Source of the DNA: Spirochaetales bacterium
GTDB taxonomy: Bacteria > Spirochaetota > Spirochaetia > DSM-27196 > Alkalispirochaetaceae
Assembly (NCBI GenBank): GCA_028282545.1
Contig: JANQHT010000067.1
Coordinates: 1-41,205, forward strand
Length of the DNA stretch: 41,205 nucleotides
Reading direction: 5' to 3'
Positions within the stretch are counted from its first letter, which is position 1; each line of letters opens with the position of its first letter. Shown here in pieces: positions 24,087-32,330 of this stretch. The notes under the pieces were generated by a model. It saw only the letters and a list, made by a program, of their open reading frames with translations. It was not told the DNA's origin and made no database searches. The position numbers and the translations under genes were made by a program.

Positions 24087-25253
24087 ATGGAACCTGTCCA
24101 GGGGATCACCTTTCAGGACAACCAGGAAGAGATCCGTAAGAACCTTCGAATCATCATCCGGATCCGCTGGTTTGTCTCGCCGAGCATTCTCCTCATCATG
24201 GTGCTTGCCGGCGTAACCGGGATGGCCAACCGTATGTCCTTCACGGCGGAGCAAATTGCCTTGAACGGTGCCAACGTGGTCATCATGCTGCTGCTCAACC
24301 TGACGTATTCACTTCTGGTCAAACGAGTTCGCGATCTGCGCCCCATGGTGGTGTTTCAACTCCTCATCGACGTCATTCACTTCGCGTTCACCGTCTACAA
24401 GACGGGGGGAGTCACCAGCCCCTTTACCTTTCTCTTCTTCTTCGTGATCTTCTCAGCGGCACTGCTTGCGTCGTCCCGGTCCGCCTACCTGATCGCGGGC
24501 GCCAGTTCGATCCTGTACGGCGCCATGGTGGCGCTGGACTGGTACGGAATCCTTCCGCACCAGGCGTACTTCGTCTCCCTGAAGGGTTTGAACAACAACC
24601 CGTCGTACTTCATACTGACGGTGAGCTTCACGGTAGGTTCAACCTTCGCCTTTGCGGCGCTATCCGGTTTTCTGACAAACCTGATTCGGAAGCGACAGGG
24701 CGAGATTCGCCGCACGGTGGGACTCTTAAGGGAACGGAACGCGACGATGAACCTCCTCTTCAAGACCTCCGAGGCGTTGAACCAGTACGACTCGATGGAG
24801 GGGATCGCCGAGTTTATCTTGGCGCAATTGATGGAGTTCCTGAAGCTGGACCGGGCGCTCCTGTACATAAACCGGAACAACGAGAAACTTCACCTTCAAA
24901 CGCTGCGGAGCAAGGACGGGAAAGGTAGCGGCGGTATGGCGCTCGATATTCCGCTCACCATGGACTCGGGCCTCACCGCGCGCGTAGCGCTCGAGCAGAC
25001 GGCGTACAACATCCGCGATCCGGAGAACTCGGAACTGATCAACCGCGAACTCGCTAAGAAGATCGGATTGAACCCCTTCGCCATCGCTCCTATGGTTCTC
25101 CGGAACCATACGGTAGGCGTTATCGGTATTGACCGGAGTTTCAAACCGATCAAGGAAGAGGAGTTTCAGGTTCTCAAATCGTTCGCCAACCAGGCAGCCA
25201 TCGCGATCGACAGCGTTCTCAAAAAAAAGGCGGAGCTTCCCAGCTCCGCCTGA
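24087..25253 (+). CDS. Membrane protein with C-terminal GAF domain
   Basis: A 388-residue protein with about six N-terminal transmembrane helices (about 20-205), a short linker helix (RKRQGEIRRTVGLLRERNAT) and a GAF domain (about 225-375, LDRALLYINRNNEKLHLQTL ... VIGIDRSFKPIKEEEFQVL). No kinase, cyclase or phosphatase output domain is attached, so it may be a sensor that acts on a partner. The last ten residues (KKKAELPSSA) are encoded by the terminator of the opposing hydCBA operon. ATG at 24087 is chosen because upstream in-frame sequence overlaps arsC and is not hydrophobic. Confidence 0.85.
   Translation: MEPVQGITFQDNQEEIRKNLRIIIRIRWFVSPSILLIMVLAGVTGMANRMSFTAEQIALNGANVVIMLLLNLTYSLLVKRVRDLRPMVVFQLLIDVIHFAFTVYKTGGVTSPFTFLFFFVIFSAALLASSRSAYLIAGASSILYGAMVALDWYGILPHQAYFVSLKGLNNNPSYFILTVSFTVGSTFAFAALSGFLTNLIRKRQGEIRRTVGLLRERNATMNLLFKTSEALNQYDSMEGIAEFILAQLMEFLKLDRALLYINRNNEKLHLQTLRSKDGKGSGGMALDIPLTMDSGLTARVALEQTAYNIRDPENSELINRELAKKIGLNPFAIAPMVLRNHTVGVIGIDRSFKPIKEEEFQVLKSFANQAAIAIDSVLKKKAELPSSA
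25221..25250 (-). terminator. Rho-independent terminator of hydCBA
   Basis: On the minus strand, a 9-bp stem GGCGGAGCT/AGCTCCGCC with a 4-nt loop (25250-25229) is followed by eight T (25228-25221). It begins 24 nt after the hydA stop. The element lies inside the 3' coding end of the convergent GAF gene. Confidence 0.85.
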
Positions 25254-25273
25254 GACCTACGCCGGCCCTATCC

Positions 25274-27043
25274 CTATCGTCCCCTCGCCTCGTAGTGCGT
25301 GTGGAGCAGGTGGTGCGACTTCTCGCCAAGGGGCGCACCCAGGAACTCCTCGTAGAGTTGCTGAACCGCCGGATTTGTGTGGGAGGTTCGCAGCTGTTTC
25401 CCCTCGTCTTCCGCATAGATCGCAGCGATGCGTCGCTCCCGGATTGAGTTATCCGTGAAGCGCGGTTGTCCGCCCCCACCGATGCAGCCTCCGGGGCACG
25501 TCATGATCTCGACGAAGTGGTACTGAGCTTCCCCCGACCGGATACGCTCCATGAGCCTGGTTGCGTTCCCGAGCCCGTGGGCCACGGCCACCCGTACCTC
25601 AACCCCCTCCAGGAACGACCAATCGGGAACGACGTTTTCAAGAACGATCGACGCTTCCTTGACGCCCTTCAGCCCTGCGATTTCCTTGACGTGGAGGTTC
25701 TCCATGGGGAGGACGCGACCGGTCACGATCTCATACACCGTCCGCAACGCCGCTTCCATGACGCCGCCGGTGTTGGCAAAGATGTCAGCCGCGCCGGAGG
25801 AGATTCCCAAGGGCGCGTCCATCTCGCCGGAGTCCAGCTTCGTCAGATCAAAACCGAACATCTTGATCAGGAGACCCAGTTCGCGTGTGGTGAGCACGTA
25901 ATCCACGTCTGTGAGCCCACTGTCCGACATCTCCGGCCGCTGCGCTTCGAACTTCTTTGCCGTGCAGGGCATGATCGAAACGACCACGACGTTTTTCGGA
26001 TCGAGGCCCATCTTGTCGGCGTAGTACGTCTTCGCGAGCGCCCCGAACATCTGTTGCGGCGACTTGCAGCTGGAGATGTGGTCCAGGTACTCTGGAAAGA
26101 AGTGCTCGGCGAACTTGATCCATCCCGGTGAACAGCTCGTGAACTGCGGCAACTTTGCTTCCTTCCCCTCCTGCAGCACCGCCTTGAGGCGCATGAGCAG
26201 TTCGGTACCCTCTTCAACGATCGTGAGGTCCGCCGTGAAGTTCGTGTCAAAGACAGCGTCGAACCCCAGTTTTCGCAAAGCCGTGGTCATCTCGCCGGTC
26301 ACGAGCGTCCCCGGTTCCATACCGAAACACTCGCCCAGGGCCGCACGAATCGCCGGTGCCGTCTGAACGACCACGTGTTTTTCCGGGTCGTCCAGAGCGC
26401 CCAGTACTCGCTCGATGTGGGACATCTCCGTAATGGCGGCCGTGGGGCACACCGCCGCGCACTGGCCACACTGGACGCAGGCCACTTCCGCCATGTCCGA
26501 GGCGAAGGCGGGAGCCATCTGCGTCTGGTAGCCGCGGTACTGCGGGAAGAGCGCGCCCACCGCCTGGATATCGTTGCAGGCGGTAATGCAACGGCGGCAC
26601 TTGATACACCGCGCCGGGTCTCGAAAGAGCGCGGGCGTGGTCACGTCCAGCTTTGACGGCGGTTTTTCGCCCGAAAAGGGAAGTTCCCGCACACCGAAGG
26701 TGTGGGCCAGTTCCTTGAGTTCGCAATCCTCCGCGCGTTCGCAGTACTGGCAATCCGCGTCATGTTCACTCAACAGAAGCTGCGTGACCGTCTTGCGAGC
26801 GGCCCGGACTCTCTTCGAGTTTGTCGATATGACCATACCTTCGCGCACGGGGGTGGCACAGGACGCCACGAGGTTGCGGGCGCCCTCCGCTTCGACGACG
26901 CACACGCGGCAGGCGCCTTGAGCGGGGTAGCCTTCGAGATTGCACAGCGTCGGGATGTGAACGCCGGCCCGTCGCGCCGCGTCGAGGACCGAGGTGCCGG
27001 AGGGTACCTGGAGTTCCATTCCGTCGATCGTGATGTTATGCAT
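25274..27043 (-). CDS. hydA: [FeFe]-hydrogenase catalytic subunit HydA (bifurcating, group A3)
   Basis: A 589-residue [FeFe]-hydrogenase. The three H-cluster motifs are complete: TSCSPGW (C304), MPCTAKKFE (C360) and EIMTCPGGCIGGGGQP (C516, C520). The N-terminal part carries a plant-type [2Fe-2S] site (C34, C45, C48, C62), a His-Cys3 [4Fe-4S] site (H93, C98, C101, C107) and two ferredoxin-like clusters (C146-C156 and C189-C199). It lacks the C-terminal [2Fe-2S] domain of the Thermotoga enzyme. With HydB and HydC it would couple NADH plus reduced ferredoxin to H2 evolution, or the reverse, in the cytosol. The ATG overlaps the hydB stop by 8 nt. No maturation genes (hydE, hydF, hydG) are in the window. 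Confidence 0.96.
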   Translation of the reverse strand: MHNITIDGMELQVPSGTSVLDAARRAGVHIPTLCNLEGYPAQGACRVCVVEAEGARNLVASCATPVREGMVISTNSKRVRAARKTVTQLLLSEHDADCQYCERAEDCELKELAHTFGVRELPFSGEKPPSKLDVTTPALFRDPARCIKCRRCITACNDIQAVGALFPQYRGYQTQMAPAFASDMAEVACVQCGQCAAVCPTAAITEMSHIERVLGALDDPEKHVVVQTAPAIRAALGECFGMEPGTLVTGEMTTALRKLGFDAVFDTNFTADLTIVEEGTELLMRLKAVLQEGKEAKLPQFTSCSPGWIKFAEHFFPEYLDHISSCKSPQQMFGALAKTYYADKMGLDPKNVVVVSIMPCTAKKFEAQRPEMSDSGLTDVDYVLTTRELGLLIKMFGFDLTKLDSGEMDAPLGISSGAADIFANTGGVMEAALRTVYEIVTGRVLPMENLHVKEIAGLKGVKEASIVLENVVPDWSFLEGVEVRVAVAHGLGNATRLMERIRSGEAQYHFVEIMTCPGGCIGGGGQPRFTDNSIRERRIAAIYAEDEGKQLRTSHTNPAVQQLYEEFLGAPLGEKSHHLLHTHYEARGR

Positions 27044-30000
27044 GGACTTCCTCCCGGCTGCTCTTTGTGCTCATGGTCGCCTTCCCGTAGTCACAGCGGA
27101 GGCACCGCTTGGCCTGCCGAAGCGCCACCGCCTCGCACCAGGGGCGTTCGACCTCGGCGAAGTTGTAGCGACGCCGTTCCGCCGCCAGGGTCGGTATCGG
27201 CTCGCGCGGGTAGGGAACGGGGTCCGCCTGCGGGTCAAACTCCGTATCCACGGCGATCTCCTCGCGCCAGAAGGCGTGATCCGTTCCGGACAGGTAGAGG
27301 TCGATCCCGTAGGCGGCGCGTTCGCCGCTTCCTATCGCCTGCACGACGCTGGCGGGGCCGGTGACGGCGTCGCCGCCGGCAAAGACCCAATCGACCGAGG
27401 TCCGGCCCGTCCGGTCGTCGGCCGCGAGGAATCCCGCCGCCGTCATGGTAAGGTCCATGTCGGTCAGGAAAGTGTGGGGATCGAGCTTCTGTCCCACGGC
27501 GACGATAACCTGGTCGCAGTCGATGACGAATCGTTCGTCCGCCACGGTGGTGGGCCGGCGCCGACCGCTCCGGTCGAACTCGCCAAGGGTCATCTGTTCA
27601 CAGGCGACGCCGATGGCGGCTCCTTTCCCGTTTCGAATCACTTCCACCGGCTGCGTGGGCGTGAGGAGTTCAACGCCCTCGAGCAGCGCTTCGTTCACCT
27701 CTTCCTCGTAGGCGGGCATCTGCTCCTGCGTGCGCCGGTAGACAACCGTCACCGTGGCGCCCAGTCGTAGCGCCGTCCGGGCGGCGTCGATGGCGGCGTT
27801 GCCACCCCCGACGACAACGACGTTCTTGCCGACCTTTACCGATCCGCGCGTGTTGTACTCCCGCAGAAAGGCGCCGGCCAGAACCACCGAATCGCCCTCT
27901 TCGCCGGGGATTCCCATGGAGACGCACTCCGGTGCACCCACGCCGAGGAAAACCGCTTCGTACCCTTCGCCGCGCAAGTCCGAAAGCGAAAAGTCGCGCC
28001 CCAGGGCCTGTTCGGTTCTGATATCGACGCCCATATGTTCGATCATGCGCACTTCCTGCGCGAGGACTTCCCGCGGGAGGCGATATTCGGGGATCGTTTG
28101 GACGAGCATGCCCCCGGGCCGCGCGCCCGCCTCAAAGACGGTTGGGCGATACCCGAGCCGCGCCAGGAAGTACGCGCAGGTGAGTCCCGCCGGACCGGCG
28201 CCCACGATCGCGACCTTTCGCGCGGCGTTCTCATCACTCTCACGAACCTCGGGGACCTGTACCGTCACCTCCTGGTCCACCATAAAGCGCTTGATTGCGC
28301 GCACGGAAACCGGAGCGTCCAGGGTGGATCGACGACACCGTTCTTCACAGGTGTGAAAGCAGACGCGGGCGCACACCGCCGCAAATGGATTGCGGTTGCG
28401 GTGCACCTTCAACGCCTCGGCGTAGCGCTTCTCGCCCACCAGGCCGACGAATCCCGGGATATCCACGCCGGCAGGACAGCCGCTCTGGCACGGCGCCCGA
28501 ACCAGCGCCGGGCAGACGCCGGCGTCGCAGAAACGGTCGCGGATGTGCTGTTCGTACTCCTCCCGGAAGTGTCGAATGGTCGAAAGCACCGGGTTCGGTG
28601 CGGTCTGGCCCAAACCGCAGAGGGCGGTATCCTTGATCTTTTCGCCCAGGTCCAGGAGCAGTTCGATGTCTCCTTCGCGCCCCTCACCGCCGCAGATACG
28701 TTCAAGGATCTCCAGCATTCGCTTGGTACCGACCCTGCACGGCGAACACTTGCCGCACGACTCCTCCTGCACAAAGTCGAGGAAGAAGCGTGCCACGTCG
28801 ACCATGCACGTCTCGTCGTCCATGACGACCAAGCCGCCGGATCCCATGATGGCACCGAGCCTGTTCAGCGCTTCGTAGTCGAGCGGCACGTTGAGGAATT
28901 GCCTGGGAATGCACCCCCCGGAGGGACCTCCGATCTGGGCCGCCTTGTACTCGCGGTCGTTCTTGATACCTCCGCCGATGTCGTAGATCAACTCACCAAG
29001 GGAGGTACCTATCGGCACCTCAACGAGCCCCGTGTTCCTCACGGCGCCGGCGAGAGCGAAGATCTTCGTGCCCGGCGATTCCTCGGTACCGTACCGGCGG
29101 TACCATTCCGCGCCATTGTCGATGATCGGCGCTATATTCGCGTACGTTTCGACGTTGTTCAGGAGCGTCGGTTTGTCCCAGAGCCCCTTTTGCGCGGGGA
29201 ACGGCGGACGTGACCGCGGTTCCCCGCGTTTGCCCTCTATCGAGTTGATCAGGGCCGTCTCCTCGCCGCAGACAAAGGCGCCGCTCCCCATCCTGATGTC
29301 GAGGTCAAAGGCGAACTCGGTTCCGAGGATATTCGGACCGAGAAGGCCTAGCGCCCTGGCGTCGGCAATCGCCTTTTCGAGCCGTTCCACCGCGAGGGGG
29401 TACTCGGCACGGACGTAGACGTACCCCTGGGTTGCTCCAACGGCGTAGGCGGCGATCGTCATGCCTTCGATCAAGGTGTGGGGATCGCCTTCGAGCAGAC
29501 TCCGGTCCATAAACGCCCCCGGGTCGCCCTCGTCGGCGTTGCAGAGGACGTACTTGATTGTACCCTCGGCCATGGCGGTGAACTGCCACTTCTTACCTGT
29601 GGGGAACCCCGCCCCGCCGCGCCCTCGCAGTCCGCTCTCCAGGATCGTTTTGATGACCTTCTGCGATGACATGTCGCCGAGCACTTTTCCCAACGCCGAG
29701 TATGCGCCGGCGGCAAGGGCCGATTCGATGGTCTCCGGGTCAACGACGCCGCACCGGCGAAGAACGATGCGCGTCTGCGCTTCGAAGAAGTCGATGTCGT
29801 CCGCCACGGCGGCGATCTCACCGCCGGCGCGATTGCGGTGCAACAACCGCGAAACGGGCACCCCGCCGGCGATGTGTTTTTCAATGATCTCCGTGGCGTC
29901 CTCGGTCTGGACGTTCTCGTAAAATACGTTCTCCGGATCAACCACCAGGACGGGACCGCCGGCGCACGGGCCCAGGCATCCTACCGACTTGATCTCGACC

Positions 30001-30182
30001 TCTACGCCGGCGCGGTCCGCCGCGTCTACGAGCGCGTCGCGCAGCTCGCACGCGCCGGAGGCGAGGCATCCGCCGCCGGCACACATTCGAATGGTCGGGG
30101 CGGAGGCCCTCTTCGCCGCCGAGGCCGCCAGTTGTTTTCGCAGCTCGGCCAGTTCCTTGATCGATGTCAGTGCGGCGCTCAT
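27036..30182 (-). CDS. hydB: HydB (NuoF-like) fused to a GltD/NfnL-like NAD(P)H flavoprotein
   Basis: A 1048-residue two-part protein. The first part, residues 1 to about 545, is HydB. It has a thioredoxin-like [2Fe-2S] domain (C34, C39, C69, C73), the NADH/FMN site GRGGAGFPTGKKW (187-199) with NADEGDPGA, an SLBB domain, and a [4Fe-4S] motif with CGKCSPC (C476, C479, C482, C522). The second part, about 550-1035, is a glutamate synthase small-subunit/NfnL-like module. It has an N-terminal Fe-S region rich in Cys (552-616), an FAD site VAIVGAGPAGL, and an NAD(P)H site VVVVGGGNAAIDAAR followed by YRRTQEQMPA, the signature that favours NADPH in GltD. Most HydB proteins are near 600 residues. The fusion may add an NADP(H) site to the bifurcating hydrogenase. 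Both overlaps with neighbours (4 and 8 nt) point to one operon. Confidence 0.94.
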   Translation of the reverse strand: MSAALTSIKELAELRKQLAASAAKRASAPTIRMCAGGGCLASGACELRDALVDAADRAGVEVEIKSVGCLGPCAGGPVLVVDPENVFYENVQTEDATEIIEKHIAGGVPVSRLLHRNRAGGEIAAVADDIDFFEAQTRIVLRRCGVVDPETIESALAAGAYSALGKVLGDMSSQKVIKTILESGLRGRGGAGFPTGKKWQFTAMAEGTIKYVLCNADEGDPGAFMDRSLLEGDPHTLIEGMTIAAYAVGATQGYVYVRAEYPLAVERLEKAIADARALGLLGPNILGTEFAFDLDIRMGSGAFVCGEETALINSIEGKRGEPRSRPPFPAQKGLWDKPTLLNNVETYANIAPIIDNGAEWYRRYGTEESPGTKIFALAGAVRNTGLVEVPIGTSLGELIYDIGGGIKNDREYKAAQIGGPSGGCIPRQFLNVPLDYEALNRLGAIMGSGGLVVMDDETCMVDVARFFLDFVQEESCGKCSPCRVGTKRMLEILERICGGEGREGDIELLLDLGEKIKDTALCGLGQTAPNPVLSTIRHFREEYEQHIRDRFCDAGVCPALVRAPCQSGCPAGVDIPGFVGLVGEKRYAEALKVHRNRNPFAAVCARVCFHTCEERCRRSTLDAPVSVRAIKRFMVDQEVTVQVPEVRESDENAARKVAIVGAGPAGLTCAYFLARLGYRPTVFEAGARPGGMLVQTIPEYRLPREVLAQEVRMIEHMGVDIRTEQALGRDFSLSDLRGEGYEAVFLGVGAPECVSMGIPGEEGDSVVLAGAFLREYNTRGSVKVGKNVVVVGGGNAAIDAARTALRLGATVTVVYRRTQEQMPAYEEEVNEALLEGVELLTPTQPVEVIRNGKGAAIGVACEQMTLGEFDRSGRRRPTTVADERFVIDCDQVIVAVGQKLDPHTFLTDMDLTMTAAGFLAADDRTGRTSVDWVFAGGDAVTGPASVVQAIGSGERAAYGIDLYLSGTDHAFWREEIAVDTEFDPQADPVPYPREPIPTLAAERRRYNFAEVERPWCEAVALRQAKRCLRCDYGKATMSTKSSREEVHA

Positions 30183-30697
30183 GAGGGTTCCTCCGTCTCG
30201 TCGGCATCGTCCCGGACCGCATATTGTACCAGGAGTTCATTGATGTAGTTCGGGTTGACCCGTTGGTGCACCACATCGTCTACCATCACCACCGGCGCAA
30301 GCCCACAGGCGCCGAAACAGCGACCGATCTCCAGAGAGAAGTGGCGATCTTCAGTAGTGTCACCGGGCGAGATCGCGAGTTTCTCCTCCAGCCCCCGTAG
30401 GACTTCCTTACCGCCCCTGACGTAGCATGCGGTACCGAGACAGACCCGCGCCGTGTGTTCGCCGCGAGGTACGGTGGTGAAATAGGAGTAGAAGGTGACC
30501 ACCCCGGCCACCTCGCTGAAGGGAATCTTGAGGGTCTCGGCGATACGGCGCAGCGCCGTCTGCGGCAGGTACCCGTAGAGCTGTTGGGTTTTCTGAAGGA
30601 CCGGGATGAGGGCTCCTGCGGTGCCCTGCCCCGCCGCGATGATCGCGTCCAACTCCTCGATGTGTTCCAGTTCTTCCACGTGCGTTTCTGTAGCCAT
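30179..30697 (-). CDS. hydC: HydC (NuoE-like) [2Fe-2S] subunit
   Basis: A 172-residue NuoE homologue. The thioredoxin-like [2Fe-2S] ligands are C86, C91, C127 and C131 (VCLGTACYVRGG and EIGRCFGACGLAPVVMV). The N-terminal helical domain has QQLYGYLPQTALRRIAE, typical of HydC/NuoE. AAGGAG 6-7 nt before the ATG at 30697 decides the start; upstream in-frame starts at 30784 and 30811 are poorer. It is first in hydCBA. Upstream, 30700-30840 is AT-rich with TATAAA at 30818-30813 on the minus strand, but no convincing -35 at normal spacing was found. Confidence 0.93.
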   Translation of the reverse strand: MATETHVEELEHIEELDAIIAAGQGTAGALIPVLQKTQQLYGYLPQTALRRIAETLKIPFSEVAGVVTFYSYFTTVPRGEHTARVCLGTACYVRGGKEVLRGLEEKLAISPGDTTEDRHFSLEIGRCFGACGLAPVVMVDDVVHQRVNPNYINELLVQYAVRDDADETEEPS

Positions 30698-30841
30698 CAG
30701 CGACTCCTTGAGGATGTGGCTGGACGCGCCGCCGGCGGAAGGAACTCGGATGTGCAATGCGGCGCAGTCCGCCGGGTCATTCATGGTACGACGGGTTTGT
30801 ATCGGCGTCAAATTTATAGATAATAATCTTTCGATTAATTG

Positions 30842-32224
30842 TCAGCCCGGCGACGCGTCTTCGCTCGTCAGTTCGGCGTCCAGCACCGACCAGACGCGCC
30901 TCATCAGTATAAGTCCGATGACGAAGGCCATGACAAAACTGATCGGCTGTGCAGAGAGGACGCCGACAACGCCCAGGAGACGGGGGAGAATCAACACCAG
31001 GGGAATCAAAAAGAGCCCCTGTTGCCCAAGAGCGAGAAGAAGCGCGGCGGTTCCCTTGCCGAGGGCCTGGAAAAAGGCACCGAACATGATCGCCAGCGCT
31101 GCCGGTATCACCGCAACGGCCATCATCCGGACCGTCATGGCTCCCAGGCGGATGACTTCCGCGTCCTGCGGCGCGAAAAGGCGCAGGATTGCCGGTGCAA
31201 GGATAAACGCGGGGACCGCCGCGGTTGTGGCGATGGTCACCGCGGCGACGGCGGCAACGCGGAAGGCCGACCGCACCCGCTCCGGTCGCCGTGCCCCGAA
31301 GTTGAAGCCCGCCAGGGGTTGTAGTCCCTGGCCCATTCCCATAAGCGCCATCGCCATGAACATCAGAAGTCGCATCGAAATTCCGATGGCGGCGATGGCG
31401 GAGTCGCCGTAGGCGGCGGCGGCGTTATTGAGGATAGCGAAGGACGCACTGCCGAGGACTTGGCGCACCAGGGTTGGAAGGCCCAGGTGCATGATCTCGC
31501 CGTACATGGCGGGACTCGGCGCGAAATTGGAGACGTTGAGTGCCGCAATAGTACCCCGTTTGCGCACATAAAAGGTCAGGAGAAACACCATGGCGGCGCC
31601 GTGGGCGATCACGGTTGCCACCGCCGCGCCGGTTACCCCCATGTCCAAGACAAAGATGAAGATGGGATCCAGGATGATATTGAGGAGCGCCCCCGAGATC
31701 TGACCGATGCTACTGTACATGGCGGCGCCTTCTGACCGAAGCAAGTTGTTGATGCACATGTTCATCATCTGGAACAGGGATCCCGCGATGATGATGCGGC
31801 CGTAGGCGGTCGCTTCGTCCAGGATCGATGGGGTCGCGCCGAAAAAGGAGAGCACCCGGGGCGCAAAGAACGCCCCCGCCACCGACACGGTCACACCGAC
31901 GATTACGACCGTGTAAAGGGCCGTGGCCGCGGCGCGCTCCGCCTCCCGGCGCTTTCCCTCGCCCAGGCGACGGCTGATAACGCTGGCGGCTCCGATTCCA
32001 AAGGTCAGACCAACGGCGCCGATGAGCTGAAAAATCGGGAAGACGATTCCCGTCGCGGCAATGGCCGCGGTGTCGCGCAGGAAGCCGACAAACAACGTGT
32101 CCACCAAGCTATACAGCGCAATCGTCACCATTCCGACAACCGCCGGCGCCGATAGTGAGAAGAGCGTGCGACCGATGCGGCCGTTCGCGAGCATTTCGAT
32201 ACGTCTGTTCTCGTCTGTGGCCAA
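30842..32224 (-). CDS. MATE-family multidrug/metabolite exporter
   Basis: A 460-residue MATE transporter with 12 predicted helices in two homologous halves. The N-terminal IEMLANGRIGRTLFSLSAPA is the usual start of MepA-like MATE proteins. Helix regions SLVDTLFVGFL and NILLDPIFIF-like (NIILDPIFIF) carry the Asp residues typical of the family. It would export cationic compounds using Na+ or H+. The start is TTG at 32224; ATG at 32194 would remove conserved residues. It is divergent from the histidine kinase gene. It lies upstream of hydC with a gap of 144 nt, and no functional link is evident. Confidence 0.92.
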   Translation of the reverse strand: MATDENRRIEMLANGRIGRTLFSLSAPAVVGMVTIALYSLVDTLFVGFLRDTAAIAATGIVFPIFQLIGAVGLTFGIGAASVISRRLGEGKRREAERAAATALYTVVIVGVTVSVAGAFFAPRVLSFFGATPSILDEATAYGRIIIAGSLFQMMNMCINNLLRSEGAAMYSSIGQISGALLNIILDPIFIFVLDMGVTGAAVATVIAHGAAMVFLLTFYVRKRGTIAALNVSNFAPSPAMYGEIMHLGLPTLVRQVLGSASFAILNNAAAAYGDSAIAAIGISMRLLMFMAMALMGMGQGLQPLAGFNFGARRPERVRSAFRVAAVAAVTIATTAAVPAFILAPAILRLFAPQDAEVIRLGAMTVRMMAVAVIPAALAIMFGAFFQALGKGTAALLLALGQQGLFLIPLVLILPRLLGVVGVLSAQPISFVMAFVIGLILMRRVWSVLDAELTSEDASPG

Positions 32225-32231
32225 GGCACAG

Positions 32232-32261
32232 ATGATCGACCGCGGCCCGCGGCAGAGTCAA
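32232..32261 (-). promoter_or_regulatory. Possible promoter of the MATE gene
   Basis: TTGACT (32261-32256), 18 nt, GATCAT (32237-32232), then 7 nt to the TTG start at 32224. The -10 is a 4/6 match only. Confidence 0.3.
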
Positions 32262-32291
32262 GCCGCGCGCTACCCGGCGATCCGGACTTCC

Positions 32292-32320
32292 TTGAAGGAT
32301 GGAGCAACTTCATCTATTCT
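32292..32320 (+). promoter_or_regulatory. Putative promoter of the histidine kinase gene
   Basis: TTGAAG (32292-32297), 17 nt, TATTCT (32315-32320), with 10 nt to the ATG at 32331. Confidence 0.4.
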
Positions 32321-32330
32321 GTGGGCCGAC

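Noticed and set aside
30817..30846. A standard promoter before hydC
   Set aside because: CTGACA (30845-30840) and TATAAA (30818-30813) are 21 nt apart, too far for normal sigma-70 spacing, so no promoter is claimed.
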